DNA of 64,000 nt from Cognatishimia activa (GCF_001458335.1 NZ_CYTO01000009.1:506385-570384); one strand, 5' to 3'; shown: positions 44,055-52,938, counted from the first letter of the stretch. Made by a program: numbers and translations. Notes: generated from the letters alone by a model not told the origin.

Positions 44055-44933
44055 TTATGGCAAGGATTGGATACTTGTTTGGCAAACGCGCCGGGTCAGC
44101 GGAGCCAAAAGCGATTTATGTAGCCGACTCACCTGCCAATACAATGGCACTTTCAAACGCGCGTTGGGGCGGATTTCCACAAGTTCTCCGCGTTTAAGAG
44201 CATCTTGTACGAGCGGCATCGGATTCAGGCCCCAGCCTAAACCAAACCGCGTGGCGCTGGCATAGCCTTCTGCTGATGGAACTAGGTGGAAGGGAGGACG
44301 AATCTTGCCTGAAAAATGCCGGTCAAGCCATTGAAATTGAATGTCATCTTTCTCATTGAATCGCAGCATTGGAGCACGTTCAATGCTGCTTGGATCTACA
44401 CCGTCGGAGAAATATCGATCCATAAAGTCGGGGGTCGCGACGGCAATATATACCAAATGCCCCAAGTCATGGACGTCGCAGCCAGCCAACGCTGCAGCAT
44501 TTGATGTTACCGCGGCTGCCACTTCGCCGCGCCGCAGGAGCTCGTCGGAGAAGTCCTGATCATCCACATGTAGACCATAAAGATACTCTGGCACTTCAGC
44601 CAACGCATCTAGGAACCAAGTCGCAAGGCTGTCAGCGTTCACCGCGATGCGAATGCGCCCCTGTTGCGTGTCAACCTTCGTCCCAAGATCAACCGCCAAC
44701 GCCTGTTCCATCGCCTGCATGTGATCAGCATGTGCGGCAATGCGGCGACCGGCTTCGGTACCCGTGCATGGCTTTTCGCGATTAACCAGTTTAACGCCGA
44801 CATTCTCTTCTAACGCTCTTAATCGTTGCGAAATGGCTGATTGTGTGACACCAAGCTCTGCAGCGGCGGCGTCAAAGCTTCCGTTTCTAAGAATAGCGGA
44901 GAGCGCGCGAAGGTGTTGGCCGTCAAGTTTCAT
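44055..44933 (-). CDS. argP: LysR-family regulator ArgP/LysG type
   Basis: This 292-residue regulator begins MKLDGQHLRALSAILRNGSF, with the helix-turn-helix TQSAISQRLRALEENVGVKL typical of ArgP (IciA). ArgP/LysG senses lysine or arginine and activates the exporter gene argO/lysE, which is the next gene, divergent, 86 bp away. Two inverted repeats in that spacer, one overlapping its own start codon, are the expected operators. Confidence 0.92.
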   Translation of the reverse strand: MKLDGQHLRALSAILRNGSFDAAAAELGVTQSAISQRLRALEENVGVKLVNREKPCTGTEAGRRIAAHADHMQAMEQALAVDLGTKVDTQQGRIRIAVNADSLATWFLDALAEVPEYLYGLHVDDQDFSDELLRRGEVAAAVTSNAAALAGCDVHDLGHLVYIAVATPDFMDRYFSDGVDPSSIERAPMLRFNEKDDIQFQWLDRHFSGKIRPPFHLVPSAEGYASATRFGLGWGLNPMPLVQDALKRGELVEIRPNARLKVPLYWQVSRLHKSLLAPLTRRVCQTSIQSLP

Positions 44934-44946
44934 AAGATTATCTTAT
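44932..44946. promoter_or_regulatory. ArgP operator candidate, overlapping argP start
   Basis: ATAAGAT-T-ATCTTAT is a perfect palindrome with the T-N11-A form of LysR-type sites. It covers the argP start codon, which suggests autorepression. Confidence 0.6.
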
Positions 44947-44965
44947 TTTGGGTCACAAACTTTAA

Positions 44966-44979
44966 TTTGAATAATCAAA
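44966..44979. promoter_or_regulatory. Second inverted repeat in the argP-argO spacer
   Basis: TTTGA-ATAA-TCAAA lies midway between the two divergent genes, about 40 bp before argO. It is a plausible activation site for ArgP. Confidence 0.45.
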
Positions 44980-45019
44980 GATTTGGCGCGATACAAGTCC
45001 TGCGAAGTGGAGTTAGCAA

Positions 45020-45619
45020 TTGTACGAAGCGATGGGCGCCGGGTTTCTTCTCGGTTTTTCCTTGATCTTGGCTATTGGCGCACAGAACGCCTTTATCCTA
45101 CGCCAAGGTTTAAAAGGGGAATATGTCCTGCCGCTGGTCCTGACCTGTGCCATATCTGACGCCCTGTTAATTGCCGCAGGCGTCGCCGGGTTCGGAGCTC
45201 TCGTCCTTGCCTTCCCACTCGTAGTATCCCTGGCAAAGTGGGGTGGAGCGGCTTTTCTGCTCGTCTACGGAACATTGAGTTTCCGCTCCGCCCTACGTGC
45301 CAATGATGCGCTTGAGACCTCAGGAAAAACTGCGACGTCGATTTGGGCTGCCGTCAGTACTTGTTTGCTACTCACCTGGGCGAACCCGCATGTCTACCTT
45401 GATACCGTTGTCCTTTTAGGCGGGATTTCCGCACAATATGAGCTCCAATGGGCGTTCGGTTCTGGCGCGATCGTATCGAGCTTTGTCTTTTTCTTTTCAT
45501 TGGGTTACGGGGCAAAGCTCTTGCGGCCATTATTCACAAGTGCGCGGGCTTGGCGTGTGTTGGACTTGATCGTTGGATTGGTCATGTGGACCATCGCAGC
45601 AAAGCTGATTTTTGGCTAA
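45020..45619 (+). CDS. argO: Amino-acid exporter, LysE/ArgO family
   Basis: This 199-residue membrane protein has about six helices. It has the LysE-family start GAGFLLGFSLILAIGAQNAF (IGAQNAF is diagnostic), then LLLTWANPHVYLDTVVLLG. It exports arginine and/or lysine. I favour the TTG at 45020, because GGAG lies 7 nt upstream and the family has about four residues before the first helix. An ATG at 45032 has no good site. It is controlled by the divergent argP. Confidence 0.93.
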   Translation: MYEAMGAGFLLGFSLILAIGAQNAFILRQGLKGEYVLPLVLTCAISDALLIAAGVAGFGALVLAFPLVVSLAKWGGAAFLLVYGTLSFRSALRANDALETSGKTATSIWAAVSTCLLLTWANPHVYLDTVVLLGGISAQYELQWAFGSGAIVSSFVFFFSLGYGAKLLRPLFTSARAWRVLDLIVGLVMWTIAAKLIFG

Positions 45620-45622
45620 GGC

Positions 45623-47023
45623 CTAGCCAACTTCGTACGGGATCACACCGCGTTCATTTTCATGGATAGTCAGCTTGCGTTCAAGCGGCGGCACCGATCT
45701 TTGGTGGCAATCTGGTCGCTCGCAGATCCGGCAAGAAATGCCGATCGGTTCAAAGGACGCATCGGACGAGATGTCCATATTGTCCGCATAGACGATCTTG
45801 TCCGCGTGTTTGATTTCGCACCCAAGCGCAATCGCATAACGACGCACCGGTGCGCCATAGTGGCCGCCTGACTTGGACACGTCCCGGGCAAGTGAGAAAT
45901 ACTGTACCCCATCAGGCGTTTGCGCCAGCTGACGCATGAAACGGCCGGGTGTTTCAAAGGCTCGGTGCACGTTCCAAAGCGGGCAAGCACCGCCAAAACG
46001 GGCAAATTGCAGCCGGGTCGCGGAATGGCGTTTGGTGATTGTGCCTGCTTGATCGACGCGGACAAAGAAGAACGGAACCCCTTTGTTATGAGGACGTTGC
46101 AGTGTCGAAAGCCGGTGGGCGACCTGTTCAATCGAGGCCCCAAATTGCGTTGCAAGGATCTCAAGGTCGTGGCGGTGGGTGCGCGCGGCGCTAAGAAACC
46201 GCTCATAGGGCATGGTGGCTGCGCCCGCGAAATAGTTGGCGAGGCCAATCTTTGCGATTTGCCGCGCTGAGTCTGATTGGAAACGCGCAAGGTCTAGTGT
46301 CGCTTCGAGCAAAGAGTTGCGTTGGAGCAGCGCGACCTGAAGCAAAAGTTGGAAGTTTCGCGTCTCTGGCGTCGCGAGATCGGACAGGCTCAGGACCTTG
46401 CGCTGGTCATCATAGCGTCGCAGGGCATTAATGCTTTCAAGGGTGACCCGGACACCGATGCTTTCAAGCGCCGAAATGGCCGCTGCTTGGATGCCGCCAT
46501 GCTCAGGCGCGGTTTCGGCAAAGCGTTCAGCGGCCCGATCCACCGCGTCTATATAATTATCGCAATAGTGAAAGAAGTCGCGCACTTCATCCCATGGGCT
46601 TGCTTGTGTGAGAGCGTCCTGACGGCCAAGCGCTTCGTCCAAAGATGCCAGTCTTTCATGGGTTTGGCGGTAGGCGCGGTGCAGATTTAGGAAGGCTCGG
46701 GCCAAGGCGGTAGCGTTGGTGGCGGAAAGTTGAATATCTGCAAGAGGAACTTCGTCATCAGCGAGCACTGGATCTGCCAAAGCCTCACGAATATCGCTCA
46801 CCAAACGCTCGCCATCATCGCTTGTGAGCTCGGTGACGTCGATGGCAAATTCTGATGCCAATGCGAGCACGACTGTGGTGGCCACAGGTCGATTATTGTT
46901 CTCCATTTGATTGAGGTAGGGCAAGGAAACACCCAGGTTCAGTGCAAAATCCTTTTGGGTCAGCCCCAATCGTTTGCGAATTTCCCGCAGCTTTGCGCCG
47001 GCGAAGAGTTTTTGGGTAGCCAC
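45623..47023 (-). CDS. pccR: Short-chain fatty acyl-CoA regulator PccR (ScfR family)
   Basis: This 466-residue regulator has an XRE helix-turn-helix (about residues 7-64: REIRKRLGLTQKDFALNLG). A long central region with an ImmA/IrrE-like part follows, then a C-terminal cysteine-rich domain (GISCRICERPDCHQRSVPP). In Rhodobacter sphaeroides PccR controls propionyl-CoA carboxylase genes and binds paired TTTGCAAA sequences. Two such sequences lie just upstream of this gene and more lie before pccB. The start is GTG at 47023 with AAAGGAACGTCCT upstream. The first TTTGCAAA overlaps this ribosome-binding site, so autorepression is likely. Confidence 0.92.
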   Translation of the reverse strand: MATQKLFAGAKLREIRKRLGLTQKDFALNLGVSLPYLNQMENNNRPVATTVVLALASEFAIDVTELTSDDGERLVSDIREALADPVLADDEVPLADIQLSATNATALARAFLNLHRAYRQTHERLASLDEALGRQDALTQASPWDEVRDFFHYCDNYIDAVDRAAERFAETAPEHGGIQAAAISALESIGVRVTLESINALRRYDDQRKVLSLSDLATPETRNFQLLLQVALLQRNSLLEATLDLARFQSDSARQIAKIGLANYFAGAATMPYERFLSAARTHRHDLEILATQFGASIEQVAHRLSTLQRPHNKGVPFFFVRVDQAGTITKRHSATRLQFARFGGACPLWNVHRAFETPGRFMRQLAQTPDGVQYFSLARDVSKSGGHYGAPVRRYAIALGCEIKHADKIVYADNMDISSDASFEPIGISCRICERPDCHQRSVPPLERKLTIHENERGVIPYEVG

Positions 47024-47033
47024 AGGACGTTCC

Positions 47034-47081
47034 TTTGCAAATTTGCACCTTGCTTCATTTAGCGCGGTTCAGCTTTGCAAA
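47034..47081 (-). promoter_or_regulatory. PccR-type sites upstream of pccR
   Basis: TTTGCAAA occurs at 47034-47041 (extended to TTTGCAAATTTGC) and again at 47074-47081, 40 bp apart, about four helical turns. The first overlaps the pccR ribosome-binding site. The motif matches the reported PccR recognition sequence. Confidence 0.7.
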
Positions 47082-47107
47082 TCCAGTTGTGACGTTGGGT
47101 TTTACTC

Positions 47108-48322
47108 TTAGGCCTGCAGCCGTCTTTCTCGCAAAACGACTGCAATGATGGACAAAAGCCCTAAGAGAGCGCTGAGTGTCATGAGCCAGAGCAATGGGTT
47201 CGGTCCGCTATCGGCCGTTAGCAGAGTTCCGGCCCATGCGGACAGTGCAGCTCCTAGACCGATCATCATTGCGCCGCTAAGGCCGGCCGCTGTTCCCGCA
47301 AGGTGAGGGCGCACAGATAAAGCGCCAGACGTGGCATTGGGAATGGTGAGTCCGTTGCCTAGACCTGTCAGGGTCATCGGTGCGAAGAATATAAGTGGGG
47401 ATGCGCTGCCAGCAGAGATCGCAGCCAGAACAACCGCAGGCCCCGCAGCGCTGAGAATGCAGCCGACGATGATCATCGGGCTTAAGCCGACCCGTTGAGA
47501 AAGAACACCGGATAGGAAATTGCCGAGCATATAGCCCACAGCCGGTGCCCCAAAAAACAGACCCAATTGGGCAGGTGTCATGCCGTAGAACTCTGTTCCC
47601 ACAAAAGGCGCGCCGCCCAAATAGGCGAAAAAAGTCCCTGAACAGAAGGCCATAGACAGGGTGTAGCCCCAAAACCGCGGGCTCACGAGCAGGTGCGGGT
47701 ATTCTTTGAACTGTTCGATCAAAGTCTGACCGCTTGCGGTTTTCGTCTCGCCCAGATCGTTCCATGTGATCCAGAACGCCAGAATTCCCAGGCCAGCGAG
47801 CAGCCAAAAGTTAGCATGCCAATTAAAGTAGTTTTCCAAGAAACCGCCGATCGCCGGGCCAACCATTGGCACAATTGACATGCCCATCGTCACAAAGCCG
47901 ATCATCGAAGCGGCTTTCGCCGTGTCATACATGTCGCGCACCACTGCGCGGCTAAGCACCATCGATGTCACAACGGCAGCTTGGCCCAATCGGAAGGTCA
48001 AAAACATCTCGACGCTGGTTGAGAAAACACAGCCGATGCTCGCCAGAACAAACAACGCGAGCCCCCACAGGATCACAGGGCGGCGGCCAAATTTGTCAGA
48101 GATCGGTCCAATCAAAATCTGCAAGACCGCGCTAAAGCCCAAATACATGCCAACTGAAAGCTGCATGATCCGGTAGTCGGTTTCAAAATAGGTCGTCATG
48201 CCCGGTAGGCTTGGCAGGAATATGTTCATGCAAAGCGCAGAAAGGCCCGCAAGCAGGATCAGGGTGCTGATATGGGGTGGGGTGCTGCGTTTAAAATATC
48301 GCACTGAGACTTCATCGGACAT
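47108..48322 (-). CDS. MFS multidrug efflux transporter, Bcr/CflA family
   Basis: This 404-residue transporter has twelve helices. The family loop GPISDKFGRRPVILWGLALF lies between helices 2 and 3, and FRLGQAAVVTSMVLSRAVVRD in helix 4 is typical of Bcr/CflA pumps. It exports drugs or metabolites; the substrate is unknown. I chose the ATG at 48322 (MSDEVSVRYF). Longer in-frame starts would run into the PccR-type sites. It lies between pccR and pccB and its promoter region holds those sites, so PccR could also affect it. Confidence 0.88.
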   Translation of the reverse strand: MSDEVSVRYFKRSTPPHISTLILLAGLSALCMNIFLPSLPGMTTYFETDYRIMQLSVGMYLGFSAVLQILIGPISDKFGRRPVILWGLALFVLASIGCVFSTSVEMFLTFRLGQAAVVTSMVLSRAVVRDMYDTAKAASMIGFVTMGMSIVPMVGPAIGGFLENYFNWHANFWLLAGLGILAFWITWNDLGETKTASGQTLIEQFKEYPHLLVSPRFWGYTLSMAFCSGTFFAYLGGAPFVGTEFYGMTPAQLGLFFGAPAVGYMLGNFLSGVLSQRVGLSPMIIVGCILSAAGPAVVLAAISAGSASPLIFFAPMTLTGLGNGLTIPNATSGALSVRPHLAGTAAGLSGAMMIGLGAALSAWAGTLLTADSGPNPLLWLMTLSALLGLLSIIAVVLRERRLQA

Positions 48323-48395
48323 GGATTCAGCCGTAGTGCCGAGTGCAGCTTCTGTCCACCCATTGCCATAAAAAACTAAACTGGATGGTTTGAAA

Positions 48396-48448
48396 TTTGC
48401 ATATTTGCAATTTGCCGGGGCTTCATTTGCTATAGTTTGCAAATTTGC
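48396..48448 (+). promoter_or_regulatory. PccR-type sites upstream of pccB
   Basis: Several TTTGC units cluster here. TTTGCATA-TTTGCAAT-TTTGC runs through 48396-48415. TTTGC (48426-48430), TTTGCAAA (48436-48443) and TTTGC (48444-48448) follow. The second TTTGCAAA lies about 70 bp before the pccB start. They match the PccR pattern and lie between the divergent MFS and pccB genes. Confidence 0.68.
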
Positions 48449-48511
48449 GGGATATTTATTGCGATGGATCGGCTAGGTCCTATTCTGCGCCTAACTGCAA
48501 GAGGACCGAAC

Positions 48512-50044
48512 ATGAAAGATATTCTGCAAGAGCTCGAAGATCGCCGGGAAACCGCTCGTCTGGGTGGTGGTCAGCGTCGGATCGACAGTCAGCACGCCCG
48601 CGGCAAACTTACTGCGCGGGAACGGATTGACCTGCTGCTTGATGAAGACAGCTTTGAAGAATTTGACATGTTCAAATCCCACCGCTGCACCGACTTTGGT
48701 ATGGAAGAGCAAAAGCCAGCGGGGGATGGGGTCGTCACCGGTTGGGGCACGATCAATGGCCGTATGGTCTATGTGTTCTCTCAGGACTTTACTGTGTTTG
48801 GCGGCTCATTGTCCGAAACCCACGCGGAAAAGATCTGCAAAATCATGGATATGGCCGTGCAGAACGGTGCGCCTGTGATTGGGATCAACGACTCTGGTGG
48901 CGCGCGTATTCAAGAAGGTGTTGCTTCCTTGGCGGGTTACGCTGAAGTGTTCCAACGCAATATCATGGCGTCTGGCGTGGTGCCGCAGATCTCTGTGATC
49001 ATGGGCCCATGTGCGGGCGGCGCGGTCTATTCCCCAGCGATGACCGACTTCATCTTCATGGTGAAGGACACGTCTTACATGTTCGTCACTGGTCCAGATG
49101 TTGTGAAAACCGTGACCAATGAAGTCGTGACCGCGGAAGAGCTTGGCGGGGCGTCCACGCACACCAAGAAGTCTTCTGTTGCAGATGGCGCGTTTGAAAA
49201 CGATGTTGAAGCGCTGGCTGAAGTGCGCCGTTTGGTCGACTTCCTGCCTCTGAATAACAAAGAAAAGCCGCCGGTGCGCCCGTTCTTTGACGAGCCGGGC
49301 CGCATTGAGGATAGCCTTGATACGCTGGTGCCTGAAAACCCGAACACCCCTTATGACATGAAAGAGCTGATCCATAAGGTGGCTGACGAAGGTGACTTTT
49401 ACGAAATCCAAGAAGACTATGCCAAAAACATCATCACCGGCTTTATCCGCCTGGAAGGCCAGACAGTGGGTGTTGTTGCAAACCAGCCAATGGTTCTGGC
49501 GGGCTGTCTGGATATTGATAGCTCCCGTAAAGCAGCGCGTTTTGTGCGCTTCTGTGATTGCTTTGAAATTCCAATCATGACGCTGGTCGATGTTCCGGGC
49601 TTCCTCCCTGGCACGTCTCAGGAATACGGCGGCGTCATCAAGCACGGTGCGAAACTGCTGTTCGCATATGGTGAAGCGACCGTGCCGAAGGTGACCGTGA
49701 TTACGCGTAAAGCCTATGGCGGTGCCTATGACGTTATGGCGTCCAAGCACCTGCGGGGTGATTTCAACTATGCATGGCCGACTGCGGAAATCGCTGTGAT
49801 GGGCGCGAAAGGCGCGACAGAAATCATCCACCGTGCTGATCTCGCGGATGCAGACAAGATTGCGGCGCACACCAAGGACTATGAGGATCGTTTCGCGAAC
49901 CCATTTGTGGCCGCAGAGCGGGGCTTTATTGACGAGGTGATTATGCCGCATTCCACGCGTCGCCGGGTCAGCCGGGCCTTTGCCTCCTTGCGCAATAAGT
50001 CCCTGAAAAACCCATGGAAAAAGCACGACAACATTCCGCTTTAA
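48512..50044 (+). CDS. pccB: Propionyl-CoA carboxylase beta subunit
   Basis: PccB is the carboxyltransferase half of propionyl-CoA carboxylase; it moves CO2 from biotin to propionyl-CoA to give methylmalonyl-CoA. The 510-residue length is normal. Motifs are the start [20 protein letters not shown], the acyl-CoA site [36 protein letters not shown] and the biotin-side [22 protein letters not shown]. The ATG at 48512 has an AGAGG site and matches the family start. The biotin subunit gene pccA follows 3.3 kb downstream, beyond six or more small genes. Confidence 0.96.
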   Translation: MKDILQELEDRRETARLGGGQRRIDSQHARGKLTARERIDLLLDEDSFEEFDMFKSHRCTDFGMEEQKPAGDGVVTGWGTINGRMVYVFSQDFTVFGGSLSETHAEKICKIMDMAVQNGAPVIGINDSGGARIQEGVASLAGYAEVFQRNIMASGVVPQISVIMGPCAGGAVYSPAMTDFIFMVKDTSYMFVTGPDVVKTVTNEVVTAEELGGASTHTKKSSVADGAFENDVEALAEVRRLVDFLPLNNKEKPPVRPFFDEPGRIEDSLDTLVPENPNTPYDMKELIHKVADEGDFYEIQEDYAKNIITGFIRLEGQTVGVVANQPMVLAGCLDIDSSRKAARFVRFCDCFEIPIMTLVDVPGFLPGTSQEYGGVIKHGAKLLFAYGEATVPKVTVITRKAYGGAYDVMASKHLRGDFNYAWPTAEIAVMGAKGATEIIHRADLADADKIAAHTKDYEDRFANPFVAAERGFIDEVIMPHSTRRRVSRAFASLRNKSLKNPWKKHDNIPL

Positions 50045-50065
50045 GGTAGGATCAAGGACTTCGCC

Positions 50066-50530
50066 GTGGCAGACGCACCAGCCATAAAACTCTATCCGCC
50101 ATATCTGGCGATTACGGCCCCCGTCGTGGCGGTGATCCTCGATTGGGGGGCGCCGCTTGGGTGGGACTTTGCTGGTCCCGCCGGGCAGGTGGCTTTTGGA
50201 GCGGCTTTGGGGGGCTTTGCCCTTTGGCTGGCGGTTTCCGGTGCGCGGGCGTTTAAGGCTGCGGGAACAAACGTGGATCCCAAGCAGGAAGCATTGGTGT
50301 TGGTTGAGACTGGTCCATACCGGCTGACACGCAATCCAATGTATCTGGGAATGGTGACGTTGCAGATCGCGCTAGGGTTTATGTTTTCCTTGGAATGGTC
50401 TCTGGTTGCGGCACCCATCCTCTGGGCCGCGCTGAATTGGGGCGTGGTTGTGCATGAAGAGACCTACCTCACGCAGAAATTTGGCGAACCTTATAAAGCG
50501 TTGCTGCAACGTACGCGGCGGTGGATCTGA
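50066..50530 (+). CDS. Isoprenylcysteine methyltransferase-like membrane protein
   Basis: This 154-residue protein has four to five helices and the PEMT/ICMT-type C-terminal motif. GPYRLTRNPMYLGMVTLQIA is followed by EETYLTQKFGEPYKALLQRTRRW. Bacterial members are membrane methyltransferases using S-adenosylmethionine; the substrate is unknown. The GTG at 50066 has an AAGGA site. It directly follows pccB by 21 bp and overlaps the next gene by one base (TGATG), so it is probably in the pccB operon. Confidence 0.85.
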   Translation: MADAPAIKLYPPYLAITAPVVAVILDWGAPLGWDFAGPAGQVAFGAALGGFALWLAVSGARAFKAAGTNVDPKQEALVLVETGPYRLTRNPMYLGMVTLQIALGFMFSLEWSLVAAPILWAALNWGVVVHEETYLTQKFGEPYKALLQRTRRWI

Positions 50531-50889
50531 TGGCACGTAACGCGTGGCATATCCTGAAAGACGAACAGTCTGTGACAGTGGCCCGTCGTGTCCCTGTGCG
50601 GTTTGATGTGGTTGCAGAAGTCAAATTGCCAACCGCGCGCAAGCTGCGCGTGGCTCAGCAGGTGCGTCAGGATTTGTGGCGCGCGTTGCAGGGGCAACCG
50701 GGGTTCTCGCCCGTGGTGGAAGTGCGCGATGTGGACGGAGAGCTCGCCATTCGCGCCGGTGGTCAATGTGACCGTCAGGTGGCACGTGCCGATATGGAAG
50801 CGCGGATTGATGCGCTGCTGAATGACGCAAGCAAGCGCGCCCGATGGATACGCTTTGCGCAGCATCGAGGAGGCCGCCTTGATGCTTAA
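50530..50889 (+). CDS. Conserved hypothetical protein, 119 residues
   Basis: This small cytosolic protein of mixed composition is rich in Arg and has no membrane helix. Segments include RVPVRFDVVAEVKLPTARKL, VAQQVRQDLWRALQGQPGF and ADMEARIDALL. The ATG at 50530 overlaps the methyltransferase stop, and the product end overlaps the next start by 8 bp, so translation is coupled on both sides. I do not recognise the family. Its place suggests a role linked to the pcc operon or just shared transcription. Confidence 0.75.
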   Translation: MARNAWHILKDEQSVTVARRVPVRFDVVAEVKLPTARKLRVAQQVRQDLWRALQGQPGFSPVVEVRDVDGELAIRAGGQCDRQVARADMEARIDALLNDASKRARWIRFAQHRGGRLDA

Positions 50890-51286
50890 ACGAACGAAAT
50901 TCGTCGCATTCGGAGGAGTACTTGTACTTGCGACCACGGCCGGTGCTATGGAGGTTAGCCCGGCTGTGCCCTCTGGTTTGAAGTTTTCGTTGCAGGAGGC
51001 ATTTATGGATGCCCTGCAAGATGGCACACAAGCGCTTCGGTTGCGCTATGTGGCTCCTGAGATTGGGACGTCCCCTTACGACTACACAGGTGTTGCGGAC
51101 GATTTCATGAGCCTTTGCACAGACATTGGCCTGCCGATGTTGGCAGAATCCGGACAATCGGCGGATCAAGTTATTGTGTCTTTTTCGAACCAAGAAACCG
51201 AATTTGGGGTCGCCAACCCCAATGCCACCCAGTATTTCGAGGTTTTCACCTTGGAAAACGACACCTGTATCTGGGAGGCATTCTGA
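50882..51286 (+). CDS. Exported hypothetical protein, 134 residues
   Basis: The protein has a signal peptide (about residues 1-23, KRTKFVAFGGVLVLATTAGA) and a soluble domain with two cysteines (FMSLCTDIGLP and NDTCIWEAF) that may form a disulfide. The segment VIVSFSNQETEFGVANPNAT lies between them. The ATG at 50882 follows GAGGAGG and overlaps the upstream gene by 8 bp. I do not recognise a function. It is the last gene of the tightly spaced run after pccB. Confidence 0.75.
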   Translation: MLKRTKFVAFGGVLVLATTAGAMEVSPAVPSGLKFSLQEAFMDALQDGTQALRLRYVAPEIGTSPYDYTGVADDFMSLCTDIGLPMLAESGQSADQVIVSFSNQETEFGVANPNATQYFEVFTLENDTCIWEAF

Positions 51287-51512
51287 TGAAGCCGCAATAT
51301 CTAGGGGATCGGCAGGCCAATCGGCGGGAAGTTGCGTCTTTGACGTCACATGAACGCGCCATGGTTGCAGATCCGTTTATTTTTCTCGAGTTTTCAGCTA
51401 CGTTCTGCCGCGGGTATTCCCAAGATACCTCGTACCCCGCAAGGGGCCCAAAACTGGGGCAGGCAGGGTCTTTCGGCTCTGTTGTCAATGAAAAGAAAAC
51501 TAGGAGACTAAA

Positions 51513-51656
51513 ATGTCCAAGAGCATCAAAGCCATGGTCGCGATCGGCCTCGTTGCATTCGTCGCAGCCTGCGCACAAGAACCAGAAGAAGAGTATGTGG
51601 TCACCGACCCAGCTCCGATCTCTACAGAGCCGACACACACCGGCAAATACAAGTAA
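51513..51656 (+). CDS. 47-residue small lipoprotein
   Basis: The short frame encodes a signal peptide with lipobox VAAC, followed by an acidic Glu/Thr/Pro-rich tail (AQEPEEEYVVTDPAPIST...HTGKYK). A TAGGAGACTAAA ribosome-binding site precedes the ATG at 51513. The mature lipoprotein would be about 28 residues, comparable to entericidin-like peptides though unrelated in sequence. It has its own 226-bp upstream region, so it is likely transcribed separately. Confidence 0.75.
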   Translation: MSKSIKAMVAIGLVAFVAACAQEPEEEYVVTDPAPISTEPTHTGKYK

Positions 51657-51809
51657 TTCTTTTTGGGGGCGGCGTCGCGCCGCCTCCAAAACCTCAACCT
51701 GTAATCTAAGCCCAGCATTTGGTCCTCAGGTTTCTTTACATAAAAATCTGGACTCAGCCCGTCTTTTCTCCTTGAATTGGACCACTTGGAACAATGAGGG
51801 AGAAGAAAA

Positions 51810-52112
51810 ATGCGCCTACACGTCGCGGGTTTCGCCGCGTTGTATCTGGTCGCGAGCTGCGCATCGCCAGAGCCAGAAGCGATCACAACCGAACCACGTT
51901 ACGACAAATTCGGAAATTATGAGTGCGAAGTCATTCCGGGCACCAATACATGTGTGCCCGATGACGATGAAGACCCATGCATCCTGCCGGACGGCAGCGT
52001 TGCGCCGCCCGGCGTTGAATGTCCACCTCCGGAAAGAGGGGATGACGACGATGACAGTTCCACAACCGGTGGCGGTCGGCCTAGCACACCGGGCACCGGG
52101 GCACGTCCATAG
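51810..52112 (+). CDS. Small lipoprotein with acidic and Gly/Pro-rich tail
   Basis: This 100-residue lipoprotein has lipobox VASC at the end of the signal peptide, then a short domain with four cysteines (YECEVIPGTNTCVPDD, DPCILPDG, GVECPPPE). A low-complexity tail with a run of Asp, then Ser/Thr/Gly/Pro, follows. The ATG is preceded by GAGGGAGAAGAAAA. The cysteine pattern suggests two disulfides in the periplasm. The function is unknown. It is one of three small lipoprotein genes between pccB and pccA. Confidence 0.78.
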   Translation: MRLHVAGFAALYLVASCASPEPEAITTEPRYDKFGNYECEVIPGTNTCVPDDDEDPCILPDGSVAPPGVECPPPERGDDDDDSSTTGGGRPSTPGTGARP

Positions 52113-52169
52113 TGATCTGACACAAATCACGCGACCTTCCGGTCAAGTCTCAGGATCGGAGGGCGCATC

Positions 52170-52529
52170 ATGCTAAAGCATCGTGGCTTTCCGGGCCGTT
52201 TGCCGGGCACTGATTTCCAATTCACAATTCGCCGTCCAAATCCAAAGGGCGTAACCCCGCTGAAGCGTCTTGAGCGTTTCCGCGATCGCCGTCCGCCGGA
52301 TCGCAAGGCCGATCTCGGCTTTATGCAGGCGCTTTGGGAGCATTTCGGCGAAGAAACCTTTGAACGCGGCAATCTGGATGCGGGGCGGCTGAGCTGGCTC
52401 TTTGGCCGTGAAGTGATCCCAGCAGAAGACCCGTTCGATCCTGCAAGCTATGAGGCATTGCTGCGTATTGATGTGGACGTTGCGCGTGCGTCTTTCCCTG
52501 ATGCATTTGATGGATCGGACTGGAGATGA
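52170..52529 (+). CDS. Conserved hypothetical protein, 119 residues
   Basis: This soluble basic protein begins MLKHRGFPGRLPGTDFQF and has an Arg-rich middle (RLERFRDRRPPDRKADLG), then a helical acidic half (MQALWEHFGEETFERGNL, AEDPFDPASYEALLRIDVDV). There is no signal or membrane helix. A CGGAGGGCGCATC site precedes the ATG. I do not recognise a family. It lies 57 bp after the acidic lipoprotein gene and could be co-transcribed with it. Confidence 0.7.
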   Translation: MLKHRGFPGRLPGTDFQFTIRRPNPKGVTPLKRLERFRDRRPPDRKADLGFMQALWEHFGEETFERGNLDAGRLSWLFGREVIPAEDPFDPASYEALLRIDVDVARASFPDAFDGSDWR

Positions 52530-52938
52530 TGCTAAGTCGGCTAAATCCCGCTGGTTCTTCAGCAATCGCTTCGGCGGAGAAGGTGCCCTTTGGCATGTCT
52601 TCGCCGATGATTTGCGAAATTGCGCGGGATAGTGCTGACAATTTGATCAAACCGAAGGCTGAGGTTGCGCGGCGCAATACACGCAAGAATAGTAATGACA
52701 TGGCATCAGCGGTAACCCTCGCTGATGTTTGTAACAGTGTATTCCGTTACCCATCCCAACGCAGCTGGCGTGGTACTGTCCCCACCACGTCAGCTGCAAC
52801 CTCATTCTCCGCAAATAAACTTAACAATAATGCGCGGCAGATTGCCGATTTGCGCGCAGAATACGAACTGCGTTTTCCTGCTTCTTTGACCATGGCAGTG
52901 TCGCCCCAGACCACTAAAGGACAAAGGGGCAATAGCAG
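52530..52938. other. 409-bp stretch without a convincing gene, several hairpins
   Basis: No frame here has a good start, ribosome-binding site and family resemblance, although frames on both strands stay open. Three inverted repeats are seen. CATCAGCG/CGCTGATG (52704-52711, 52720-52727) is followed by TTTGT. A 14-bp stem with one G-T pair lies at 52761-52774/52784-52797. CGCAG/CTGCG near 52855-52872 is followed by TTTT. The first is a plausible terminator of the 52170 gene. The others suggest a structured leader or small RNA before the next lipoprotein gene. Confidence 0.45.

Noticed and set aside
48806-50026. Long open frame antisense to pccB
   Set aside because: Same reason: pccB on the plus strand is certain, and the antisense product has no recognisable motif.
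51115-52176. 353-codon plus-strand frame
   Set aside because: It overlaps three better-supported small exported-protein genes in another frame and has no family resemblance.
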